Positions 7,182 to 15,437 of a DNA stretch of 15,526 nucleotides are shown in pieces. Both the position numbers and the translations under genes were made by a program. Every line of letters begins with the position of its first letter. The stretch's first letter is position 1. Source of the DNA: Gammaproteobacteria bacterium (GTDB lineage: Bacteria > Pseudomonadota > Gammaproteobacteria > Pseudomonadales > UBA7434); NCBI GenBank assembly GCA_024280785.1, contig JAJRPK010000438.1, forward strand, positions 1 to 15,526, in the 5' to 3' direction. The notes below the pieces were generated by a model. That model was not told the DNA's origin. It searched no databases and saw only the letters and a program-made list of their open reading frames with translations.

Positions 7182-8576
7182 ATGAACGATCAGTCCTTTG
7201 AACAAAATAGCGGTGAAAAGAAAACACTGTTGATTGTAGAAGACGACCTCGGCTTGCAAAGCCAATTGAGATGGCACTTCGAGGAGTACAATGTCATCGT
7301 CGCTAGTACTCGCGACGAAGCGATAACCGCTCTTCGTCGCGAGCGCCCTGCCGTGATTCTTCAAGACCTTGGCCTACCTCCGGATGACGAAGGTGTGGAA
7401 GAAGGTTTTGCTACGTTACAAGAAAGTCTGGAGATTGATCCCGCCTTAAAAATAATCGTCGTTACTGGCCACGCAGACTATGCTAATGCACTCCGTGCCG
7501 TCAGTATGGGAGCGTACGATTTTTACGAAAAGCCGGTAGAAACTAGCACTCTCGATTTAATTGTACAACGTGCCTTTCAAATGGCCGGCTTAGAGGAACA
7601 ACTTCGCAAAGCTCAAGACGAGCAAGTGTCACCGCTAGAAGGCGTTATCGCCAGTGACCCTGTAATGATTAAATTATGCCGCTCAATCGAAAAAATCGCG
7701 CCGACAACAGTGACCACACTATTGCTAGGTGAAAGCGGTACGGGTAAAGAAGTATTTGCTCAAGCAATACATCGATTGAGTGAGCGAGAAAACAATAAAT
7801 TTGTCACTATAAACTGCGCCGCGGTCCCGGAATCTTTAATGGAAAGCGAGTTATTTGGCTATGAAAAAGGAGCATTCACAGGAGCAAACAAGCAAACTAT
7901 TGGAAAAATTGAATACGCAGAAGGCGGCACATTATTTCTCGACGAACTCGGCGATATGCCCCTTCCCTTACAAGCCAAACTTTTACGATTTTTACAAGAA
8001 AGGGTCATTGAGAGAGTCGGTGGGCGGAAAGAGATTCCGGTCAACGTCAGGGTTATTTGTGCAACAAACAAAGACCTGGAATCCATGGTAAAGGAAAATA
8101 CATTTCGCGAAGATCTTTACTACAGAATTAGCGAAATAGTTATCAATATTCCGCCGTTAAGGCAACGCCACGGTGATAAAATATTACTTGCTCGTTTTAT
8201 GTTAGAAAAGTACAGTAAAGAACACAACAAAAAAATTACTGGTTTTACCCCTGCTGCTGCCAGCGCTATCGAAGCCTACGAGTGGCCTGGCAATATTCGT
8301 GAATTAGAGAATAAACTCAAACGCGCAGTTATTATGAGTGACACAAAAGCCATTGATACGGCGGATTTAGACTTATCTGAAGAGCTAGAGTTATCGATCA
8401 ACCTGCGAACAGTTCGCCAATACGCAGAGCAAAATGCCATAAACACTGCATTATCGCTCGCTAACGGTAATATGTCCTCTTGTGCGAAATTGTTGGGTAT
8501 AACGCGGCCAACACTTTACGATCTGATGAAAAAGTATAAAATCAGCACAGGCTCAAATTCCACTGAAGGCGAGTAA
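7182..8576 (+). CDS. prsR: PEP-CTERM-box response regulator PrsR, sigma-54 activator
   Basis: The 464-residue NtrC-type regulator has three domains. The receiver (about 15-125) has the acidic pair Asp21/Asp22, phosphoacceptor Asp62 followed by LGLPPDDEGVEEG (an insert characteristic of the PrsR family), Thr95 and Lys117. The AAA+ sigma-54 interaction domain (about 150-385) has Walker A GESGTGKE (183-190), an intact GAFTGA loop (230-235), Walker B LFLDEL (251-256), the FREDLYYRI segment (308-316) and WPGNIRELEN. The C-terminal Fis-type helix-turn-helix spans about 421-455 (ANGNMSSCAKLLGITRPTLY). In described systems PrsR drives PEP-CTERM protein genes from -24/-12 promoters with enhancer-like upstream sites. 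It should be phosphorylated by PrsK, encoded just upstream, and is followed 76 bases later by prsT. No target sigma-54 promoter is visible in this window. Confidence 0.95.
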   Translation: MNDQSFEQNSGEKKTLLIVEDDLGLQSQLRWHFEEYNVIVASTRDEAITALRRERPAVILQDLGLPPDDEGVEEGFATLQESLEIDPALKIIVVTGHADYANALRAVSMGAYDFYEKPVETSTLDLIVQRAFQMAGLEEQLRKAQDEQVSPLEGVIASDPVMIKLCRSIEKIAPTTVTTLLLGESGTGKEVFAQAIHRLSERENNKFVTINCAAVPESLMESELFGYEKGAFTGANKQTIGKIEYAEGGTLFLDELGDMPLPLQAKLLRFLQERVIERVGGRKEIPVNVRVICATNKDLESMVKENTFREDLYYRISEIVINIPPLRQRHGDKILLARFMLEKYSKEHNKKITGFTPAAASAIEAYEWPGNIRELENKLKRAVIMSDTKAIDTADLDLSEELELSINLRTVRQYAEQNAINTALSLANGNMSSCAKLLGITRPTLYDLMKKYKISTGSNSTEGE

Positions 8577-8642
8577 CGCGCAAGAGCTAACTTAGATATC
8601 ACTCAAGTTTTTTTGGCGATTGGCTGTTAAAATTGTTTCGAT

Positions 8643-8646
8643 AGGA
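8643..8646 (+). promoter_or_regulatory. Ribosome binding site deciding the prsT start
   Basis: AGGA lies 6 bases before the ATG at 8653. The longer frame from a TTG at 8620 would place this site inside the gene and adds 11 residues of no signal-peptide character, so the ATG is preferred. Confidence 0.65.
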
Positions 8647-8652
8647 AAAAAC

Positions 8653-11331
8653 ATGCAAATACAAACTTTGGTTTTTTATTTTTGTCGTGCACTTCGACTC
8701 GATAAAGACAGCCTGAAATACATAGTACTGGCATTCGTCATTGCGTGCACTTTAGGCTGTACAGAAACGGCAGAAGACATCGATAAAAATACCGATAGGT
8801 ATATTAAGCAAGCAAACTCTTATTTACAGCTTGGACAATATCGTGCAGCCATTATAGAAGCTCGAAACGCTATTCAAAAAAAGCCCAGCGGTTTTCAGGG
8901 ACACGTTGTACTAGCCAATATTTTTAATGAATTAGGGCAATTCAAGCAATCCGCCATACAGCTTGAGGCGTTACCGGAACAAGCTTTTGATAATAGCGCC
9001 TATACACAGGCTCTAATTACCGCTTATTTAGGCCGGGGGAAGTTCAAATCCTCAATGACGCTGTTAGAGAAGCACGGCTCAACATTAGATAAGAACTCCA
9101 ATGAATACAAATTATTGCTCGCTCAAACCTATCTCGGCTTAAAAAAAATAGAACAGGCAAAAATTATCTATCAAGATATCCTTACTAACGATCCGGAAAA
9201 CATCGATGCGTTACTATTTCTAGCTAGAGTGAACGCAGAGCAATCTAACCACTCAACGGTCAATGCGTTGCTAGATAGAGCTGATATCAGCTCGCCAGGA
9301 AATCCAAATATAGAACTTTTTAAAGCGCAGCTTAACTTAACTGTGAATGAGTACGAATCTGCCGAGAAGCATCTAACCGAGGCACTTAGTAACTTACCCA
9401 ATACCGACATGATGACCCCTCAAAAAACCGTCCTTCTTAGCTTGTTAGCTCAGACGCTCGCCCACTTAGGCAGATCAGCAGAGGCTCTCGTATACACTCA
9501 AATAATTGCCGACGCTTTTCCTGGTGTTGAAGTAGCTGAGGGAGACTTTCAGGAAGCGGCCGCCCATTTTGAAAGCGGGGATTTTAAAGCAGCCGAAAAA
9601 ATCCTAACCCGATTAGTTGATAGCTACCCCAACTATGACGATGCTTCGATCATGTTAGGAGTAATAAAGTACCGTGCAGGAGAGGCCGGTGCTGCCGCAA
9701 AATATTTTGGCGACTTAGTCGACCCGGAAATCGCAACCGCAAACTTGACTAAAATGGCCGCTATCGCCAATCTTCAATCTAACCATCCTGAAAAAGTTGT
9801 CGCCTTATTGGAAGGTTACCTCAACATAAGCAATGATGCACAATTGCTGGTTTTGTACGGTCACGCTGCATTGCAGTCAAAACAATATGGCAAAGCCGAA
9901 AAAGCATTTCAGGCGGCCATACGTCAAGACCCATCTCTAAAACCAGCCTACTTGGCCATAGCACATTATTACAATACAAAAGAACCACCAGAACCACTAA
10001 AAGCATTAGACCAGCTAAAAATAGGCTACGATAAAGATACCCTTGACGCTTCAATTACCAAGGCATATGTTCAACAGCTGATTGCCACCGAAGAAATTGA
10101 GCGCGCCAGAGAGCTTATTAAAAACCAGCTTCAACTTCGATCAAGAGACACGCACTCACTCCAACTAGCAGGTGATTTTTATTTCAGCCAACAACAATTC
10201 GAATTGGCTAAAGAACACTACCGAAAAGCGCTTGATGGTGATCCCAAAAACTACCTGAGCACGTTCAAACTCGCTGTTACTATCCAAAAAACTGAAACGT
10301 TTGATAAAGCGCTCTCAGCCTTTAGTGATGTAGTCATCAAGAAATCCGACATAGTGCAGCCATACCAATATATAATTCTTGCTGCTAATACAGCCGAAGA
10401 GCTAACTCGAAGTGAAGATACGATAGTAAAACTTGCCGAGAAAACTCATTCGGTTACCGGATACGCAGTTCTCGCTCGATACTTTTCTGAACAAGAAAAT
10501 ATAAAAAAAGCACGCAAATATAGCGAGTTACTCTCTCAACAGGCACCGGAATCCAAGCTGATTCAACCGACGAAGTTAGCCATACTTTATTCCGAAGCAC
10601 AGATGAATATCGCTGCACAAAATATGTCAGCTGTTAGAGAAAATGCGCTCGCTGGGCTCAAAATTTCACCTCAGTCCCCAAAATTTTTAATCTTATTGAC
10701 GGAGGTAGAAATTGAAACCCAAAACTATGCAGAAGCACAAAAAATAATTACTCGAATATCCAGCATCAATAAGAACCTTTCAGATCAACTCCAGGGAGAT
10801 TGGTATCAAGCACAATCTAACTATGTTGCTGCATCAATTAGTTACCAAGCCGCATGGCAAAACAGTCCGAATGAATTACTAGCCGGTAAATTATACGCGG
10901 CGTTAAAAGGCGCCAATCAAGGTGATGATATTGCCTTTTTAGCACAATGGTTAGAAAAAATTCCCAACAGCATCCAGGCATCTACTATTGAGGCAACCCA
11001 CCTTTTGGTCAGCCAACAATTTATCCAAGCGATAAGCTTGTTGGAGCGTATCCAAGCTCTGGACCCCCAATTTGCCGAAAATCTTAACAATTTAGCCTGG
11101 GCCTACCAGCAAACAGCTAATCCTAAAGCTCTGGGAACGGCTAAGGAGGCATATCGATTAAAACCCACACAAGCCTCGATAGCCGACACTTACGGGTGGA
11201 TCTTGTTCGAGCAAGACTTTATCTCAGAAGCTCAAAGAGTCCTTACAGCTGCGTCAGAGTTAGACCCAAATAACGCTGAAATAAAAATACACCTTGAAGC
11301 CGCTATGAATGCTAGAAACAAAGGTACATAG
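8653..11331 (+). CDS. prsT: XrtA/PEP-CTERM system TPR-repeat lipoprotein PrsT
   Basis: The 892-residue product (from ATG 8653) has a long charged N-region, a hydrophobic stretch KYIVLAFVIACTLGC and a probable lipidated Cys36. Thr at -3 and Leu at -2 is a permissive rather than ideal lipobox. The rest is tandem tetratricopeptide repeats, many readable by eye: ANSYLQLGQYRAAIIEARNA near the start, AALQSKQYGKAEKAFQAAIR mid-protein, FYFSQQQFELAKEHYRKAL, and NLAWAYQQTANPKALGTAKE close to the end. The length suits PrsT. It likely faces the periplasm as a scaffold between export, polysaccharide and exosortase functions; that role is inference from the family's co-occurrence with XrtA. It follows prsR by 76 bases, probably the same transcript, and converges with xrtA across a 65-base gap that has no strong terminator. 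Confidence 0.92.
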   Translation: MQIQTLVFYFCRALRLDKDSLKYIVLAFVIACTLGCTETAEDIDKNTDRYIKQANSYLQLGQYRAAIIEARNAIQKKPSGFQGHVVLANIFNELGQFKQSAIQLEALPEQAFDNSAYTQALITAYLGRGKFKSSMTLLEKHGSTLDKNSNEYKLLLAQTYLGLKKIEQAKIIYQDILTNDPENIDALLFLARVNAEQSNHSTVNALLDRADISSPGNPNIELFKAQLNLTVNEYESAEKHLTEALSNLPNTDMMTPQKTVLLSLLAQTLAHLGRSAEALVYTQIIADAFPGVEVAEGDFQEAAAHFESGDFKAAEKILTRLVDSYPNYDDASIMLGVIKYRAGEAGAAAKYFGDLVDPEIATANLTKMAAIANLQSNHPEKVVALLEGYLNISNDAQLLVLYGHAALQSKQYGKAEKAFQAAIRQDPSLKPAYLAIAHYYNTKEPPEPLKALDQLKIGYDKDTLDASITKAYVQQLIATEEIERARELIKNQLQLRSRDTHSLQLAGDFYFSQQQFELAKEHYRKALDGDPKNYLSTFKLAVTIQKTETFDKALSAFSDVVIKKSDIVQPYQYIILAANTAEELTRSEDTIVKLAEKTHSVTGYAVLARYFSEQENIKKARKYSELLSQQAPESKLIQPTKLAILYSEAQMNIAAQNMSAVRENALAGLKISPQSPKFLILLTEVEIETQNYAEAQKIITRISSINKNLSDQLQGDWYQAQSNYVAASISYQAAWQNSPNELLAGKLYAALKGANQGDDIAFLAQWLEKIPNSIQASTIEATHLLVSQQFIQAISLLERIQALDPQFAENLNNLAWAYQQTANPKALGTAKEAYRLKPTQASIADTYGWILFEQDFISEAQRVLTAASELDPNNAEIKIHLEAAMNARNKGT

Positions 11332-11373
11332 CTAAGCCATTTTTTTGTTCGTAAGGGTATAAAAGCACAAGAG

Positions 11374-11387
11374 ATTGGATGCCCAAT
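11374..11387. terminator. Weak hairpin between convergent prsT and xrtA
   Basis: ATTGG (11374-11378) and CCAAT (11383-11387) form a 5-bp stem with a 4-base loop in the 65-base convergent gap. A T7 run (11339-11345) follows prsT but has no good stem before it. This is the only hairpin I find between the two converging genes; a true bidirectional terminator is not demonstrated. Confidence 0.25.
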
Positions 11388-11396
11388 GAATATGGT

Positions 11397-12908
11397 TTAC
11401 AAGGACTGTAAATTTCTCATTACCATTGGATGAATTTTACTAATAAACTCCAAGCTTAAATCATCAACAGGCTCTTGCTTGTTATAGCCATCAGACAATA
11501 TAGCGATGATTGCAGAAACCTTTTCAGCCCCAAACATTTTTCCTACTTCGAGAATTTTTGCCACCCGATGGTCGGCAGTTTCAATACCTGCCACATAGTA
11601 CCAAGACCAGATTAATTTTTTTCCTCTTTGAGTAGAAACCAATTGCTGTACGACGGAAAGACTGCTCTTTTCATTGAGCGCTAACGAGAGATTTTCTTGC
11701 GAATAAGAAATCCAATTCTCACTGACTACTGTATGATTGAAATTCACAAGCTCTTTGTCTTGTTCCTGATTAATGTAATAAGCTACGTAGGCGCTTAACT
11801 CTCTGCCATCCTTCTCATAACTATAGATTTCTTGCCTTTCTACCCCCACGAAATGAGGGCTCCAATCTCCTCTATAAGTGTAAGGTCCTACCCAGTGCTC
11901 TATCGCGCCTAACAGTTTAGTATTGGAAACGGCAGTTTGGGGCGATTCACTGGAATTCAGATTGTTTACGGCCCAAGGAAATACAACCATGACTCCTAAC
12001 GCCAACATGAATGCACCACCTAGCTTCCTAATAGAGTAGTTGCTAGCCTCAACCCCGGATGAAACTGGTTCAACAACTTCGGCTGTTGCAAAGCGACTCA
12101 TAGCGATAAAGAATGGGAAGAAAACAGCTACAAATACCCACCAACCCAAGTTCACATGTTCGTCAACAAATTGATGCTGCATATTAGTCACGTGGCCGGA
12201 CCATATTACGATCATTACACGCACCCAATTGCCAATCATGGAAAGAAAAACGGCAATCGCAATAACAATGATTCTAGAGGAGGTTTTGTGAAAATTAAGA
12301 TACGCGCTGGCCAAACCCAGTGTCAGTCCCACAATAAAATACCTAAATCCCCCACAACCATCGGCGACCTCAAACGTTCCCTCAGGGATGATTAGAAAAC
12401 CCCCTTCTCGAAAAACAGGAACGCCTAAAATTTTAAGACAAAAATAAGAAACATCGGTGGTGATTTCAGTAAGCAGCGGTGCAAACAACTCCCAAATAGG
12501 CGCTGTGGTGATAATAAGACAAAAAGGGATTAATAATTCAAGAGCAATTTTACGCCCCATGATTAACCAGACAAGGACAGGAATCATTAGCACGAGTGCC
12601 GTTTCACTCAATATTCCAACATTAATAAATGTCGACATAGCCATACCTAGCACCAAAACTGCAAGCGGTATGGATGCTTTCAGTTCAGGTAAAGGTAAAT
12701 GACGAAGTAACTGTACTCTTCTTTCGTAAACCAAATAACCGATAAGGGGAAAGACAACAAAACTATGCCCGTATTTAGACGTTACTCCCCACCATGAAAC
12801 TAGTGAAAAAAATTCAGATGAGGATGCGACAAGCATCGCCAATAATGTAATCAACATTACTATTGAGTGAGCGTACCAAGATCTAGTCATGGCGACCGAC
12901 ATTGTCAT
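11397..12908 (-). CDS. xrtA: Exosortase A (XrtA) with fused EpsI domain
   Basis: From the ATG at 12908 the protein has 503 residues. The N-terminal ~275 residues are a polytopic membrane domain of the EpsH/exosortase type, with the GVTSKYGHSFVVFPLIGYLVY opening and the catalytic trio in family context: Cys185 in VADGCGGFRY, Arg230 in GNWVRV and His251 in DEHVNLGWW. After one more hydrophobic segment (about 300-315) comes a soluble EpsI-type domain ending in WSWYYVAGIETADHR and a helix near the C-terminus, the fusion usual for XrtA. Exosortases recognise C-terminal PEP-CTERM signals, remove them and probably attach proteins to a surface lipid or polysaccharide. The frame can be extended to a TTG at 13007, but only the 12908 ATG has a Shine-Dalgarno (AGAGGA, 12919-12924); ATGs at 12902 and 12890 are also possible. 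It lies downstream of the FemAB gene on the same strand. Confidence 0.9.
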   Translation of the reverse strand: MTMSVAMTRSWYAHSIVMLITLLAMLVASSSEFFSLVSWWGVTSKYGHSFVVFPLIGYLVYERRVQLLRHLPLPELKASIPLAVLVLGMAMSTFINVGILSETALVLMIPVLVWLIMGRKIALELLIPFCLIITTAPIWELFAPLLTEITTDVSYFCLKILGVPVFREGGFLIIPEGTFEVADGCGGFRYFIVGLTLGLASAYLNFHKTSSRIIVIAIAVFLSMIGNWVRVMIVIWSGHVTNMQHQFVDEHVNLGWWVFVAVFFPFFIAMSRFATAEVVEPVSSGVEASNYSIRKLGGAFMLALGVMVVFPWAVNNLNSSESPQTAVSNTKLLGAIEHWVGPYTYRGDWSPHFVGVERQEIYSYEKDGRELSAYVAYYINQEQDKELVNFNHTVVSENWISYSQENLSLALNEKSSLSVVQQLVSTQRGKKLIWSWYYVAGIETADHRVAKILEVGKMFGAEKVSAIIAILSDGYNKQEPVDDLSLEFISKIHPMVMRNLQSL

Positions 12909-12910
12909 TT

Positions 12911-12926
12911 CCAGAGATTCCTCTGG
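12911..12926 (-). promoter_or_regulatory. Hairpin holding the xrtA Shine-Dalgarno sequence
   Basis: Read on the minus strand, CCAGAG-GAAT-CTCTGG is a perfect 6-bp stem with a 4-base loop. It ends 2 bases before the ATG at 12908 and contains the AGAGGA Shine-Dalgarno (12919-12924) in its 5' arm and loop. Folding would hide the ribosome binding site, suggesting translational control of xrtA. Confidence 0.5.
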
Positions 12927-13046
12927 GTGATGTTTACTAACATACGATGGGATCCTAATAGCCAGATTAATCAATAAGAGCGGCGGTAAATTTGCCAATA
13001 GCATCAATGTCTTGCTTAGACACCTTATTTCGCTATTTACTTCTTG

Positions 13047-14480
13047 CTACGGTAAATTCTTTACAATGGGAGGACCTATCAATTTCGTTACAGCAACCGG
13101 CAACCTTTTCCAAACACTAATTAACAGCGCAAATTTTGGATTGCTGGGATTGATCATCGGCAATGACTCGCCTCCACGCAAGTGGTAATGCCAAAATAAC
13201 GGTTTTTCAATCGCTCCCCACTGCTTTTTAAAGCGATAAGTCCCGGAATCTTTAGAAGACCGGCCAAAATCGAAGTGCTGATACCGATTACTCATCGCGA
13301 AGCGAAGAACCTCCCAGTACAACAACATATTTGCATTCAACTTATTTACCTCACCTAACGTCGAGGCCCAGGGGATCTCTAACACGCTGCCATGGCCTAA
13401 CAGAAATCCCGTTGCTACCGGTTTACTGCGATGCCGAAGCACTATGATTTTAGCATCGTCAGGAAAGCTCTTGAGAATCTCACTAAAAAAGTCTTTACCG
13501 TAAACCGGAGTGCCGAGGTCCCGCATATGTTTTGAAAACACGGAGTAAAAATCGTCTAACAAATTGATTCGGCCAACCTCTGTTTGCAAATTTTCTTTCT
13601 CAGCTCGTTTAATTTGCGCACGAAGCTTGCTTCCTAACTGATGTAATAGCTCAGCTTCTGTTGCTGGCAGCTGTAGTAACATTGCCACCTTATCTGTTTT
13701 CACGGGCCAGTCAGGCCTTTGTACATCATCGCGAAATTCAACATGTTCAATGGACAGCTCATCTGCAATAACAGCAGCTCGCCTCATCAATGCGATCTCA
13801 ATACTTTCGCATACTGCTAACGCTCCGCCATAGTTGAAGTAAGGAATAGATACTAGAAAGTCACCAAATAAAATACTTTTCAGCCGAACGAGAGGTAAAA
13901 CCCCAAGAATCTCGCCACTATCATTTTCCGCATACAGGTAAATAGATTGATGTCCAAAGCAACTTTTAATTATTTCTCGCCACCGACTTAGATGGTAGAC
14001 CGATGCCCCCGGTGTTTTTTTAACAAACGCATCCCAATTGCTTGTATCATTACCCAGCTCGCTTAGATTGTATTGGGTATATTCAGTGTCATTGCTATGG
14101 TATTGTGAATGCAACTTGGGTAGATTACTGGCTTTGTTCCCTGCTCCAAAGCTGGGTTCTTCTGAGGGGAAAAAATCCAATAATTTTTGTTCTAAAGCCT
14201 TAAACACATTATTTTCAGAATCGATTTTCTTGCTCACAACTTCTACAGCGCGCAAGGTTTCCGTAATATCGATGCCTTCTTTTTTCTTTTTTCCAATCTG
14301 ACGCGACAAGCCTCCTTTTTCAACTTTAAACACTTTTATAGATTTTTTTACAACTTGATATTGTGCATGTAAATCCTTTACGCGAGCAATGTCTTCTTCG
14401 CTTGCCACAGCGGCACGTGCAATCAATTCAACGACCGGGTCAGCTAATATTTTTTTTCTAAGGGCCTGAGTATTACCCAT
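13047..14480 (-). CDS. FemAB-family XrtA-associated acyltransferase with SerRS-like N-terminal arm
   Basis: The 477-residue protein ends in a recognisable PEP-CTERM-associated FemAB domain (about 145-435): VYHLSRWREIIKSCFGHQSIY, the IPYFNYGG segment, LLHQLGSKLRAQIKRAEKEN, a second GNAT-like half with VATGFLLGHG, and the hallmark FDFGRSSKDSGTYRFKKQWG (403-422). Fem enzymes transfer an amino acid from aminoacyl-tRNA or act as N-acyltransferases; the substrate of the exosortase-linked branch is unknown. The domain alone would need about 340 residues. The extra N-terminus (about 1-105) is a charged helical hairpin with LSRQIGKKKKEGIDI (58-72) and regular heptad-like spacing, closely resembling the N-terminal tRNA-binding arm of seryl-tRNA synthetase. 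A Ser/Asn-rich linker (about 105-145) joins the two. The start at 14480 has GGA 7 bases upstream. The gap to xrtA is 138 bases and to the upstream glycosyltransferase 123 bases, all on one strand. Confidence 0.88.
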   Translation of the reverse strand: MGNTQALRKKILADPVVELIARAAVASEEDIARVKDLHAQYQVVKKSIKVFKVEKGGLSRQIGKKKKEGIDITETLRAVEVVSKKIDSENNVFKALEQKLLDFFPSEEPSFGAGNKASNLPKLHSQYHSNDTEYTQYNLSELGNDTSNWDAFVKKTPGASVYHLSRWREIIKSCFGHQSIYLYAENDSGEILGVLPLVRLKSILFGDFLVSIPYFNYGGALAVCESIEIALMRRAAVIADELSIEHVEFRDDVQRPDWPVKTDKVAMLLQLPATEAELLHQLGSKLRAQIKRAEKENLQTEVGRINLLDDFYSVFSKHMRDLGTPVYGKDFFSEILKSFPDDAKIIVLRHRSKPVATGFLLGHGSVLEIPWASTLGEVNKLNANMLLYWEVLRFAMSNRYQHFDFGRSSKDSGTYRFKKQWGAIEKPLFWHYHLRGGESLPMINPSNPKFALLISVWKRLPVAVTKLIGPPIVKNLP

Positions 14481-14603
14481 AAATTAATCCATCTATACGG
14501 CCCGAATAAAACAACTATCATTCAGACCAAGCCATTACATCGGCTGCAAGTTAAGAGCACAAAATTCGTAGAATTACCCAGTTCATCTTACCGCCGGTCA
14601 CAT

Positions 14604-15437
14604 TTACTGAACATTTTCATGTTTTAAGGATGAGCTGGGCCTAACGACATCCCTAACCTTATTTTTGATAGGAAGGTAAAGTTTACAATACATTTTAGTT
14701 TTCCAATCAATGGGATAAAAGTGACGAACAGTACCTTTAAAATGCATTATTTTTATTCCAGAATCCAAACGCTTGTCAAAATAGTAATTGTTATACTGCT
14801 TGCATGGAAAATACTTTACTCGCACGCCATTAATTTCCACCACGCTAAAGGGTTCTGGATAATCATCCATGCAGGTCAATTGGTTCAACGCCATTTGATC
14901 ATTACCCACCTCTTCGGTGAGATCATGCCAAGCATCCAGGAACTTTTTAGTCGCAGCCGTTGGGTTAAAGAAAATAACCCCTGCATTGACAAATTTAACA
15001 ATAGCGGAAATTTTTTGATGCCACTCTTCTTCGAGCTCTGATTTATCTCGCAAAGTTACCCCTACATCATAATCTTCGGTTGCAATTTCATCGATGTTCT
15101 CACACAGCAATGCATCGCCATCTAAATAAACCGTTAGCTCTTGATGCTCCTCTACGCAATTTCTAACCATGTCGGGCTTAAATAATGATTTAGACTTATA
15201 GCCTTTGATGACTTCTTTTTTATAGTGACCGTGCTCAGCAAAATGCTTATCTTTTACTTGGAAAGGCGTTCCCATGCCCAGCGACCCTAAATCATAAACC
15301 GCAGATTTGTACCCAAACTCTTCGGCTTTTTTAACAGTCTCACGAATGACTTTACTAAAAGTGAATTTAAGGTGCGTCAAATCATTACCTTCGTCATCTC
15401 TGGGGATATTGGTATTGGCACCAGTCAAAATAATCAT
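14604..15437 (-). CDS. GT8-like glycosyltransferase / nucleotide-diphospho-sugar transferase
   Basis: The 277-residue cytoplasmic protein looks like a GT-A fold enzyme of the GT8/glycogenin-like or PF03407-like group. Visible marks are the metal-binding DxD motif DGD (106-108) in VYLDGDALLCENIDEI, FVNAGVIFFNPT (149-160), the NDQMALNQL segment (179-187) and HFKG (232-235), followed by a basic C-terminus that could touch the membrane. It probably transfers a sugar to a surface polysaccharide or lipid carrier; donor and acceptor cannot be told. The ATG at 15437 overlaps the stop of the upstream gene by ATGA, indicating translational coupling, and an AGGA lies upstream inside that gene. Position next to femAB and xrtA fits the usual link of XrtA systems to exopolysaccharide loci. 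Exact family is uncertain. Confidence 0.75.
   Translation of the reverse strand: MIILTGANTNIPRDDEGNDLTHLKFTFSKVIRETVKKAEEFGYKSAVYDLGSLGMGTPFQVKDKHFAEHGHYKKEVIKGYKSKSLFKPDMVRNCVEEHQELTVYLDGDALLCENIDEIATEDYDVGVTLRDKSELEEEWHQKISAIVKFVNAGVIFFNPTAATKKFLDAWHDLTEEVGNDQMALNQLTCMDDYPEPFSVVEINGVRVKYFPCKQYNNYYFDKRLDSGIKIMHFKGTVRHFYPIDWKTKMYCKLYLPIKNKVRDVVRPSSSLKHENVQ

Noticed and set aside
7859..8086. Frames on both strands inside prsR
   Set aside because: They overlap the highly conserved AAA+ domain and are frame shadows.
8620..8652. TTG start for PrsT
   Set aside because: The ATG at 8653 has a well-placed AGGA; the added residues do not improve the signal peptide.
12909..13007. 33-residue N-terminal extension of XrtA from a TTG at 13007
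   Set aside because: There is no Shine-Dalgarno and no resemblance to exosortase N-termini, whereas the ATG at 12908 has AGAGGA upstream.
14721..15041. Plus-strand 106-residue frame opposite the glycosyltransferase
   Set aside because: It is antisense to a well-supported gene with motifs and has no family character.
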